NCBI RefSeq assembly: GCF_014905175.1
Contig: NC_057788.1
Coordinates: 5,456,001 to 5,520,000 of the forward strand
Origin: Aphidius gifuensis
Taxonomy: Eukaryota; Arthropoda; Insecta; Hymenoptera; Braconidae
Length of the DNA: 64,000 bases
Direction: 5' to 3'
Shown here: in pieces, positions 52,495 to 62,960 of the stretch
Position numbering within the stretch: position 1 is the first letter of the stretch
How the letters are laid out: each line of letters opens with the position of its first letter
The notes under the pieces: model-generated
What the model saw: the letters and a program-made list of their open reading frames with translations, nothing else
Database searches by the model: none
What the model was told of the DNA's origin: nothing
Program-made: the position numbers and the translations under genes

Positions 52495-53589
52495 TCACGA
52501 TTGGTGATGTGCAATAGCCGTGGGCATTGACATATTTGAGCTAATAAATAAACTTGGGAATACGTCTGCAGTAGTTGGTAGGATCAAAGGCAACGGAAGT
52601 ACAGAAGGTCTGAGTCTCTCAGTAAGAGCAAGCATGACTTGGCAATGCAATTGCTGAATAGTAGCAAGTAAATTGAGATTGGTATCGATTAAGCCAGCAG
52701 CGGGTGAGAATCGTTCCCTTTCCATCTCATTGTCGGTGATTGGCATTGGTAGTGGTAGTGATAGTGATTGTGCCAGTTGTCCTGATGGTAGTGGTGGTGG
52801 TAATGAATATCGTCTTGATTCTTCTTCAAGTGCAAGAGCAGCTGCAGCTTTTTCTTGTTCTTCACGTGCAATTCTTTGCTGATGTTTCAGGTACGTTGTA
52901 GTAATGGAAAGACTATAGTCGACTGGTGTTTCTTTTGGATTAAGACCTGGACTCCATGGACGTGTTAAAGGTGTTGTTAGTGGTGGTGATGGAGTTCTAC
53001 CTTCTGGTAACATTCTACGTCTTTTTGATGATGCTGAACTTTTTGAACTTGCACGATCAGATTCTGGTGTCTTTCTTGAATCACTAATATTATTATCTTG
53101 TATTGTAGTTGTACTTGTAAAAGTTGTTGGTGTTTCTTTTTTTAATAAATTAGTTATACTCAATGGATTGTATTTTGGCTCATTAACTTTCTTAACTTCT
53201 TTATCTTTTTCAGTATCTTTACGTTCTATTTCTCTTTCAACTTTATTAACTACTGAAATTGGTACAGTGGCCCTCTGATGCCTTGGATGTCGGTAGTTAA
53301 ATAAACTTTTGCTCTCTGGTGGATTACTAGCTTCACGAGGCCTTAGACTACTTAATATTGGTCCAGCAGATAGTGCGGTTGCTGGAGTTGGACTCAAAGA
53401 AGCAGTAGCAATACGTGGTGTCATTACTTGACTTGGTGATGGTATTGGTGGTGTGGGTACACTTGCCACTGATTGCGACTGACTGTGATTAGTTGGACTT
53501 GGTGTCCTTGGTCGTCTTTGACATTCTGTACAACCCAGCAAAAATCGAGTAACCGCTTCACGGGGCAGGAATGCATAGGTCTCTGTTAT
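52495..53589 (-). CDS. NOL4: NOL4/NOL4L homologue, terminal coding exon (364 codons plus stop)
   Basis: The exon opens after a good acceptor (TTGCTTTTCAG) at 53590 and ends with TGA at 52495..52497. Residues 1-16 read ITETYAFLPREAVTRF and continue LLGCTECQRR; this matches the NOL4 family block (vertebrate form SESYAFLPREAVTRF with a CxxCQKR-like tail), as I remember it. Residues 27-205 are Ser/Thr/Pro-rich and look disordered, with an acidic/basic stretch at about 115-136 and a likely nuclear signal KRRR at 189-192. Residues 223-236 (VDYSLSITTTYLKH, 52882..52923) match the second NOL4 block (IDYNMPITMAYMKH-like), followed by a charged Glu/Ala helix to about 257. Residues 301-327 (around LLATIQQLHCQVMLALTERL) form a predicted amphipathic helix. 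In this family the inter-block linker is usually short, so the insert of about 180 residues is unusual. The vertebrate C-terminal domain is absent from this exon. NOL4 proteins are nuclear and poorly understood; no catalytic role is known to me. Confidence 0.9.
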   Translation of the reverse strand: MTETYAFLPREAVTRFLLGCTECQRRPRTPSPTNHSQSQSVASVPTPPIPSPSQVMTPRIATASLSPTPATALSAGPILSSLRPREASNPPESKSLFNYRHPRHQRATVPISVVNKVEREIERKDTEKDKEVKKVNEPKYNPLSITNLLKKETPTTFTSTTTIQDNNISDSRKTPESDRASSKSSASSKRRRMLPEGRTPSPPLTTPLTRPWSPGLNPKETPVDYSLSITTTYLKHQQRIAREEQEKAAAALALEEESRRYSLPPPLPSGQLAQSLSLPLPMPITDNEMERERFSPAAGLIDTNLNLLATIQQLHCQVMLALTERLRPSVLPLPLILPTTADVFPSLFISSNMSMPTAIAHHQS

Positions 53590-54835
53590 CTGAAAAGCAA
53601 TTAAGAAGGCAATTGATTACTATTCTGTTTAATTACTATTTGACATCAATCATGACAGAATGAAATTATAGTTGAATATCTTATTCTTTTTTTTTTTTAA
53701 ATAATTTATCAAAACATTATATTATTTGGCACAAAAGCAAAATCGTATATACATATATATCTACAACCTTAGAATGTAGATATGTATAGTATACACAAAG
53801 AAAAGGGTGGTAGGAGATTTAAAGCAACAAAGAACTTGAGTGAAACCAGTTGGAAACTTTGATGTCTTCTCAAGAAGGTAAGCATTTTGCCAGCGGGCAT
53901 GTTCTCTACCTCTTAATAGGAATCGTTTTCCGCTGAGAAGGAAAGAAGATAGTGGCGTAACTCAATCAAGGATGAGAGAATCTGAGAGATGAGAAAAATA
54001 AAAGTTGCTATATTTGTATAATACAGTATCAACATACAGCAAATAATAACTGAGTCGATACATTTCTTTGGCCTTATGTGGTTAGGGTTTTCACTAAAAT
54101 ACATTATTATTTATAAAAAAGTTGAATTTTTTTTTTTTTTCTAAACATGCTATTCAGTAAACAATATGTCGAAGCTTTTTGAGTCATAAAATTTATAGTT
54201 ATTCCGTTTCGTTAACGCATCATTATCAATCATTCAAAAAGAAAACCCTAAAAAAATATAAACATTGTCAAATACAAGGAATCATATCCAATAAGAATTT
54301 ATTATACACTGAAGATATTTATTCCTGTATATCATTTATACAGATGTATTCAAGTATATATAGATGTATATATGGAAGTTGTGTATAAGCAGGCAATGCA
54401 ACAAGTGTCCTGAGGTTTTGAATCACAAGCAGATCGTAAACTCTATATACATATACAATACTTGGCGTAGGAGAAAGGCAACAAGAGAAGGCTGGTGGAG
54501 AATATGCTTGAAAGTGACAATGAATGGCTACTTGATGGATGGAGAAAGACAGAATAAAAAAATAATGTTTAAAATTGGTGAATGTATGATGACAATCGGC
54601 ATATTTTGTATGGTCTTCAATAGAATTTTAAGATAATAGCCGATAATGAATGAAATATATATACAAAAGCATTTGTTTGTCCGTATATATTTAAAATGAA
54701 TTGTTTGAATTCATTAGAACTCTAAACAGTGTCAGAGGGTCTCATTTAACAAGTATTTGACCTTCAATTATATCCCATTCTAGTCATATAATTTTAAATT
54801 GTAAATTATTGTCCAATATGGCTTTGAAAACTTAC
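53590..54835 (-). other. Intron between the two NOL4 exons (1246 bp)
   Basis: This is a GT..AG intron: GTAAGT at the donor side (54835) and a T-rich tract ending TTTTCAG at the acceptor side (53590). It is AT-rich with poly-T/poly-A runs and TATATA tracts (53740-53790). I see no further exon in it. One copy of the GGGTGGT word lies at 53805..53811. Confidence 0.85.
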
Positions 54836-54988
54836 CGTTCTGTAAGTTCGCTTTTGACCAGCATGTTTTCCAGGTCTTCCTTCAAGATCAACATGTACAG
54901 CATGAATTATATCAAAAAAGTTTTCCACGATAGCAACTTTTTTGTAAACTCGACCGGGTTGAGTTGCTCCTTCAATTGCACTCAAAGC
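54836..54988 (-). CDS. NOL4: NOL4/NOL4L homologue, internal coding exon (51 codons)
   Basis: The exon is phase 0 at both ends. Its acceptor is ATGATTACAG just above 54988 and its donor is ACG|GTAAGT at 54835. It encodes ALSAIEGATQPGRVYKKVA (residues 1-19), then IVENFFDIIHAVHVD (20-34), then GKHAGQKRTYRT (40-51). Vertebrate NOL4 has RVAVVEDFFDIIYSMHVE and RKHAGQKRTYK at the same place, directly before the YAFLPREAVTRF block, so joining this exon to 53589 rebuilds the family's conserved core without a frame shift. The exon is only 153 bp and has no start codon, so an ATG-based ORF search misses it. The usual N-terminal part of the family lies further upstream and was not found in the window. 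Confidence 0.9.
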
Positions 54989-57900
54989 CTGTAATCATAA
55001 AATTAAAATATGTGTTAAAGATTTTGAAAAATTGATTTCTGATTAACAGCGCCACCATACGAAGGGCTGAAAAACTGTATATTGAAGGGTGGTATATGAG
55101 TATTTCCATGTACCATGAAAACATAAGAGATATTACCGACACAAGGCACTGGCTGATTTTATTACCAACCTTACATAACAGAATTGTGCTGGTAATCCAG
55201 TGTCGATAAAGCAGAAGATTACCGAGGATCCTTTAGAGCAAAATTTAAACACCTAGATGGAAGTTCATTTCATCAATGAAACAACAGATTTATATTTTCA
55301 ATTTGGAGAAATATTTTGAATGCGTTAAGAATACTGTCGAATACTATCATGAATTTTGTTTGAATAAAATGATATTTCTAAGGAATATTTATTATTCAAA
55401 GAACAAAAAAATTAATTGTGTACCTTTGAACAATGTTTGATAAAAAACAATAAAAATATGTCGTTTGAAAAATAATAAGACAGAGAAAATTTCTCTCAGT
55501 GTAGTGATTGAGCTTAGAAGAATCAGTACAAGTATTGGTCACTTAACTGTATTATGTATACAGTTTCTGATGTTGATTGACCGCCTGTCTAAAGCATACT
55601 CAACCCGTTCACTTGTGAGCTTTGTGATTCAAGAAATTGTATACGCATGCGTGACATTATTGTATTTCCTAAACACCTGTTGAAGGTTGAAGTTAAAACT
55701 CGCGTAAAAGGATAAAGGAATTGATAAGGGGTGGGTGAACGGGTGAGCTTACGAATCACGATTAAAGGGGTTGTGGTTTGACCATGTAACAATCCCGATA
55801 TTTAGGGTGACTTCGTCTCGGACTCTATACAGCTAACACACTACATTCAACTATTGAACTTGAAAGGACTAACAAATGAAACAGCTCAATGCTATATTGT
55901 ACCCTGAGTTTCTATTCAAATGACTTTGTTATTCACTCTATTCATGTTCAAATATAAAAAACAAAACAAAATTCAATAAATTAAAAACGTTTTAATACTT
56001 TTTTAAAGATTACGAACTCTCCTTTTTTTTTTCTATTTTTGATCATTGATTCAACTGATTACAAATAAAATTCATATTGGTATTTATAAGAAAAACAAAA
56101 ACACATGAATAAATCATGTTACAATCCATAATGAGTAAGCCATAATTATTACTGTTTTCAAAATAAAATGATTTTATGCTTGAAACGATATCAGTGATTC
56201 CAAGTGCATATATAAAATCGAACTAAATGTAATTATATCCATGCCAACTGATTACAATATAGCAAAGCAAAACTAGCATAGTAACATATCTATAACTGTC
56301 AGTATATGTATAGTAGTAATAAAGACAGAGTCCTATCGGACCTAAACCAGGTACTAGTTAACGTTATATATCCACAGTGCAAATTTATCAGACATAAAAT
56401 ATATGTATATGCATTGGGTACATTATACATACAGTTGAGGCATGGTGAACAGGATATACCGTGGCAATCGAGAAGCGAGCCAAGGGAATGATAACCTAAA
56501 CCGACATGCACACGAGTCAGGGAATATGGAGCCATATACGGTAATATGAGCTTGGTACATATGCCGATACACAGTGGGATCGTTATAAAGGTTATAATGG
56601 GTATGAGGGTGACTGTGTATACATCACGTATTTACAGCTGAATGCATATGAAGGTCTACTGTATATATGTTTGGAATTTTGTCGCCTATTATTACCAGTT
56701 TTCTTGCGTGTTACGCAAAGTATATATACGTAATAGACTACTTTGCTTACGTCTAACCTTGTACAATTTATTTATTTTTTTTTAATTTTTATTTTCATTT
56801 ACAATTACTTTGATAATAATAATGTTTTTTTTATTTATAACATGAAAAAAATTATGTTGTTTTATCAGAAAAGAATATCAATACCATTATATGAGTTTTT
56901 TTTTTTCATTTTATATTTTTATAGTAACAACTTTGTGAGCCTGGATTACTCGTGGTCATATCTGATATATAAAAATGGGTTTTGTCCGACCGCTAGTACC
57001 AATTCAAACGATGCAGTTTTTATCAAACAAAGCGAACGAAAAATGACCAATACCAAAACAAAGAAACACGAGTATTATATGAATAATATTTTTTTTTTTC
57101 AATTTTTTTGGCAAATAAAAAGAATGATATAACTGATGCAAAAGAAAAAAAAATATTGTAATGTAGTGAGTCATTAACGTACAAAGCCATTAATTCAAAT
57201 GATATATATTGTTTTCAAACAAAATTATTGATGAGTAAAGAAATATTTTTTAACAGTAAAAAAAATATACAACAACTATCCAATCATGTAAAAGTTTTGT
57301 TAATCTATTTAAAAAAAATTTTTTTTAAAATATTTTATTATCGCAAATGAGTGTAGGGTAGTTAGTCAAGAAAAAACGGAAATTATCCAGTTATTTCGTG
57401 TCGACGGAAAGGCCAAATCGAGTATCGACCTCCGCTTAGTTGAGTTTCATGGTAGTCTGGTCTGTCTCTGTATAGCATGTATATGTCGGATAGACAAACA
57501 TATATGTATTTATTCTTTTATTTTCTTGTTACTAACTGTGAAGCTTGAAACGATATCGTTGTGTTGTCAATAGATAGTTCTGGGTTTGTATAATCAAGCT
57601 ACAAGCCCCGTGAAGAGTAGTCGTGTGCTGTGACCAAAATGAACGATGCCCGATAAGCCATGACTGTGCACAAGGGTTCAAGGACTTTCTACAAATATAT
57701 GGAACAGCTTTACTGCCATTGCTATATTTATATACTCTCTTTCTCGTTTACTCACTCCACAATACTCTCTCGTTTATCTATTGCTTGTGTCCAGTGGGAA
57801 TCATCCGACTAGCCCACAACGAGCCAAACATTTTCACGGAAGCCGTTTAGTTATTCGGTGCGCTCTTGAGATTCCAAACGAAAACCCCTCGAGAACTGTC

Positions 57901-59569
57901 CGGAAATCCGAGTAAAGACGGAAAACGAAATCAAATAGAATGAAGGAAACGAGAAAAAAGTTTTTTTTCTAATTTTTCTAATCGAAAAAAAAATCGACAA
58001 GACTATATGCTATATCTAAATTACATTTTATCATTGATAAAAAGATAATACAAATACCCATAATATTTATTCTGGTGAAAATAAACTTCATGAAATTATC
58101 AATTTAAAATATTTTTAAAGTCGAAGCTTTTGATTCTATACAAATCGAAAATTTAAATCAAATGTGTAGTGTTTTTGATCGTACTATAAAACCAAATAAT
58201 TCACGATTATTAAACAAAACAAAATTGATCAACTGAAAACCGTCAATTTTATAAAAAAAAAAAAAAATTTTTTTTTATATAAACAAAACGATATGAAAAT
58301 AGGACTAACAAAAAATGCAAAAAGCTCATAGTCGTTTGAAACGAAAAAAAAAACCCACCTGACATTTACCCTGGTGCGCACGAAGTTTGTAATTTATACG
58401 AAACTCGTGTGCTTTATAGAAAACGAAAACGAAAATGGAAAAAAAAAAAAAAATACACGCAAAAAAAAATAAAAATGTGCAAACACAATGGTTTGAGTAG
58501 AGTAGTCCCTCTGTCGTTTGCGCTCATGCAATGTACAGTATGGCCTAGGATATACAGGCACATGAAATGGTTAAAATAAAAATTGCAGAAAAAGCACGTA
58601 GTATGCCCGTGCATGGTGTTAGCATGAACGAGAATCGTTCATGTTGACCCACCACCTTCTTTTTTACTCCCTCACTTCTCTTGTTTCCATCCTAGTTGGC
58701 CAAACCTACGCTGTTTGCCCAGTCGCTCAACCGAAAAGGGCTTGTCCCGCTTGACGATATAAATTCATTTCATTCGCAAAAGCCCTCTCTGATATTTTTT
58801 CATCCTAAGCCCCCTTTTACTTTCGTGCCTGGTGTATGCTCGTTTATTTCTACCACCCTGATTCCCGCTAGGTATATATATGCAATACGAAGCATGTTTA
58901 TGTTCTATACCATATCGACTCATCCTTTTTTTTTTTTTTTACTTCTTTTCGAATGGCAACGAATTCCCACGATTTCCGATTAGTTTTGTCTGAACATTTT
59001 TTTATTTTTTTATTTTTTTTCAACAAAGGAACACCTACTTGAACCACTTAAAGCTAGTCAATATATCAAAATCATTATAAAATAGATGAAATTTATTACT
59101 CATTTCCTAACCAATGATATTTAGATGTAAAAAAAATACTTGTCATTCAGATAATCAGACATATCATAATCGTAAGTTAAAAATAAATAAGAGATAAAGA
59201 TGAAATAAAAAAAAAAAATAACCTGTCAGCACATTTTATTGGAATGCTTCTAGGAAGCAAATACCTCGGTTTCCTTTGCTACATCTTTTGACCTCCCGGA
59301 ATTTATCCAAGGCTAGTTTATGTGAAATAAAAAAAAGTTTGCAATGGATACAAGAACCATCAACGTTTCATAAAAAATAAAAAAAAAAGATCACAACAAA
59401 AAACGCAAAGAATTCTTATTGAGTGTCGCAACATTAAGAACTTTTTCATTCTTTTAGTAATGAAGTAATGAGTCAAACCACTTCAAAGCATCTCATTTTA
59501 TCGGTGAAAAAAGAAGAAAAAAGAAAAAAAAAATACTCATTTCACAAAGAGGCAGTGACGAATTTCAAC

Positions 59570-59597
59570 TCTAGAAAGGTTAAATAACCTTTCTAGA
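59570..59597. repeat. Perfect inverted repeat, 13-bp arms, 2-nt centre
   Basis: TCTAGAAAGGTTA, then AA, then TAACCTTTCTAGA. The right end runs into TTCTAGAA, a heat-shock-element-like dimer (nTTCnnGAAn). It lies within the probable upstream region of NOL4. Confidence 0.85.
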
Positions 59598-60020
59598 AAG
59601 TTTTAACAGTCAAAAAGTAAAATAAAAATAAAAGTATCATGTTTTAAATCGATAAAAAAAAATACTCTGTAGTTTTATTTAGAAAAGTGTGAAATTAGCG
59701 TAGCCGTTACAGTTCAGAGTAGCTATAACATTGTATGAACAAAAAAAGAAAAAAAAAATAGCGTGAGTGTGTGTATTGTGTGTGTAAGAGAATGAGGGAG
59801 ATGAAAAATACAAAAGAAGAAAGGTTGATTGGGTTAGTTTTGGTTTTGGCGTGGACGTAAACGCGGCAAGGTTTTATATACAGTAAGCGACCCGGGCCAC
59901 CCAGTAGCCATTTAGATAAACGACCGGGACGCCGTTGAGTGGATTGAGTAGAAAGGGAAATAAGTACATACAGATATATAAAATTGTGTAAGAGTGGTTA
60001 GCTTGAAAAGACCTAAAAGT

Positions 60021-60053
60021 CTTAGTGTGGTATATTTCCAATACCACACCAAG
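60021..60053. repeat. Inverted repeat, 13-bp arms with one mismatch, 7-nt loop
   Basis: CTTAGTGTGGTAT, loop ATTTCCA, then ATACCACACCAAG. The stem is too short for a typical pre-miRNA. Confidence 0.75.
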
Positions 60054-60693
60054 AAGGCAAAGAATAAATGAGAGAGAGGAATCGAGAAATGGAAAGCGTT
60101 AAAGGAGGGTTTAAGATACGACAGTCGTTTATATATAGTTATACTTGCAATGCTTTTATTAAACCAGGCAAACGGGACTGAGAGTATAAAGACAGAAATC
60201 TTTTGGCCGTCAAGATAAAAAAGTCTTTGGCCGTTGGTGACAGAACAAAGAGCTCTCAACAGATCAGTCATTCATTGACGGTTTTATTTTCGACAGTTCA
60301 CATCACCTACTGTAATCTTAGATGTAAATTTTTTTTCTATTCTCTTTACATCATGTAAATAAATTTAATATAAATCAATTGTATATAAACTCAAAAAAAC
60401 AGTAAAATATTTATTTTATTGATCAACTTTAAATTGATCAATGAATTTTTTAGTAAGACTTGTTCTATGAACTAATAATTTAGCAAAAGAAATTTTATAA
60501 TATTTATGTTTTACTCATGGTACTAAGTTTATTATCACGCGTGCTAATCTATTGATCAAAATCTTTATAGTATATACAAGTTACACATATCTATGTATGG
60601 AATGTAAAATGTATGGAATTTAAGTTTTAAAAAACTTGAAAAACTTGAAAGAATTATACAAAAGTTAAGTTTTAGTATTCACGTAGAGCTCTT

Positions 60694-60725
60694 ACTGAGG
60701 CCGCCAAAGTGCCGCGTGTTTTATA
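60694..60725 (-). promoter_or_regulatory. Candidate TATA/Inr core promoter reading toward NOL4
   Basis: The minus strand has TATAAAA at 60719..60725 and an arthropod-type initiator TCAGT at 60694..60698, with the initiator A at 60696. The TATA box therefore starts at about -29, the expected spacing. The stretch between them is GC-rich (CGCGGCACTTTGGCGGCC). No DPE-like motif is visible at +28. It faces the NOL4 exons 5.7 kb downstream and could be an alternative promoter, or chance in TATA-rich DNA. Confidence 0.3.
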
Positions 60726-62279
60726 TGAAAAAGCAAAAAAAGAAATAAAAGTGGGAGTGCAAAAAAGGCTCCCTTCAGCTTCACACCGTATACTGTCTCT
60801 TTTTTTTTTTTTTTTTTTTCGTTGAGAATCTGCTGAAGTCGAATCAATACGACGACGACTTTGAAATCAGCAGAAGCAATGAAGCTACTACTCACCCTAT
60901 ACATGCAACACTTTTGTGATAGCTTTTCGCATCTTTGTCAAAATAATTTTTCTGTAGAGAGCATTTTTTTTTTGACAGCTAAATGCAACGTCAATCTACA
61001 AACATATATACATTATTTTTTTCTTTTTTCTTCATAGCTGTGTATTCCATTTTTGTAAAAAAACCGATCATGTGTATACGATAAGATAAAAATCATGTCC
61101 AGTACAATGTGTGTTTGCATTGTATGTGGAAAATCCAGGAATTTTTAGATTTGCTGAAAAACCGGAACATTCACCGGCAACTTTTTTTTGCTCTCCTATC
61201 ATTTCCCACAATTCTCAACATTTGCCACGCTAGCTCAACACCACATACATTTATTATGTAGCTAACTTTATATATGTATATATACATACAACTTGGAGAA
61301 TCTCTAGCTTCACTTCCATTCTGTACTTTTATACTTTGGCCAAGGCCCTCAACGACCCCACACTATATGTATTATGTATATACAATACTTTGGCAAAACT
61401 GAGACTCAAGTAGTATGTACACATATACAGTTGGGTATATACAAACATATAGCCTGCAGTTCACATTATCACGCTTCGCTTTCACGCTGACATGCTTTTA
61501 CCCAAAAAACATATAGGCTTTGTATATGCAATTTTTTACTATCACGATTTACTTTACTTTTCTCCCTATACTCAAGTTTTGTCTCTCTTATCTTTGCTTA
61601 TACTTTTTAAAATATATTTCATAAATATTTGTATGAATATACATTTTCTTTAATTTTCTTTGTTGCTTAAACAATATTTTTTAACTCACCAATATTTCAT
61701 TAATTCATTCAGAAAAAAAAAATCAAATAACATCAAAGTCAAGTGAAACAGTAATTACAAGAATATTTTGAAAATTTGCACACCCTTACTGGGCATTAAA
61801 CCAACAATAAGCTACGACCCATACTAAAAGTACGATAGAATGAACCATGAGAAAAAGCCGAATAAATTATAAATGATCTTTATCTTGAGATCGTCGAAAG
61901 ACCTTTGGCTCAGTGACTTTTAGCCTTTTTCCTTCAACAAATGCCCATCCCTCTCATCTCACTCGAATGGATTCAAGAAAATACAAGAAAATATACATTG
62001 AGAAAACGAGGGAAAGTAAAATAGAATAAAGTCAAAACAATAAGTTAAAATAAAGAAAAAAAATAAAGGACAAACAGCAAGAGTACAAAGATTCATATCA
62101 GTCTCAAAGTCCTTTGGGGTCTTTGGAGTTTCAAACGGGACCCTTATATATTTATACACATATACACAAATATATATTTATATTTCTAAATATGTGCCTC
62201 AAGCGGGACGGTATACCATGTCAATACTTTTTCACTTGTATGAGGAAAAAAAGCACACAGCGTTTGTAAAGGCGTCACA

Positions 62280-62960
62280 GTGGACGAAACTTCGGCATTG
62301 AAAAGTATATATGGAAAGAGGCAAAGGAAGGAAGCAACATATATAAAAAAGTAAGGTATATATATTGAGAGATAAAAATAAAAGTTCAAAAAAAAAAAAA
62401 AAGCTGAGTGAGATAAAGGATTATAAGTAAAAAGAGTGACTGAGTGAGAGAGCTTAACTGTGGTGTTCAGACACCGCCAACGACGAGGATAAAAACGACG
62501 ACAACTACAACGATGCAAGTTACTCTGTGTACTGCTTACTGTGTAGAATAAAGAAATAAAGGATAGAAGTTTGCGATGATAAAGTAGGACAGAGAGTGGG
62601 CGTTGCGCAATACTGAATATACAGAAGCACAAAAAGAGAGAAAGAGAACAAAATAGTTGTTGTAGTAGTAGTAGTAGAGAGTGGGAGTGTTGAAGATTGA
62701 GAGTGGGACACAGAAATTATATAGCTATATATATATATTCGCACATGAAACAGCGAAAGAAGCAGCCGTCTCTTTCATTTCCAAGCAGCCACCACACTCA
62801 GGGAGGGACAAGGTTGCCGGGAATCTCCAGAGATTCCACGCATGGAGTACCGTGGAAACGGTTTGAGACCAGACCGCCGGCCTTGTTGGTTGCACGAAAA
62901 GCAGCTGCCAGCTAGCTTACGGCCGTCATGTACTATATAGCCAGACCCTCCCGCCCGCCA
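62280..62960. other. Purine-rich block followed by a GC-rich island
   Basis: 62280-62720 is G/A-rich with (TAG)n at 62662..62678. 62750-62960 is one of the most GC-rich stretches outside the gene. No NOL4-like peptide is visible on the minus strand, but a 5' UTR exon or regulatory element is possible. Confidence 0.35.

Larger units (their letters stand above)
54989..60660. other. Upstream intron or 5' region of the NOL4 gene, no exon recognised
   Basis: This stretch lies immediately upstream (minus sense) of the 51-codon exon. I looked on the minus strand for the expected N-terminal NOL4 motifs (a DWC..YG segment and a KTKTVTRKKY-like segment) and saw none. It is AT-rich with GC-richer patches at about 55090-55220, 55550-55800, 56300-56740, 57370-57480 and 57600-57900, and a pyrimidine-rich patch at 58620-58980. 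No patch has convincing paired splice sites. Confidence 0.5.

Noticed and set aside
52673..52882. Plus-strand frame inside the NOL4 exon
   Set aside because: It is the antisense shadow of the coding exon.
57614..57850. 75-codon plus-strand frame (CCDQNERCPISH...)
   Set aside because: No in-frame ATG at its start and no acceptor; left as intergenic.
60021..60053. microRNA precursor
   Set aside because: The stem is about 13 bp and does not extend; pre-miRNAs need roughly 22 paired bases per arm.
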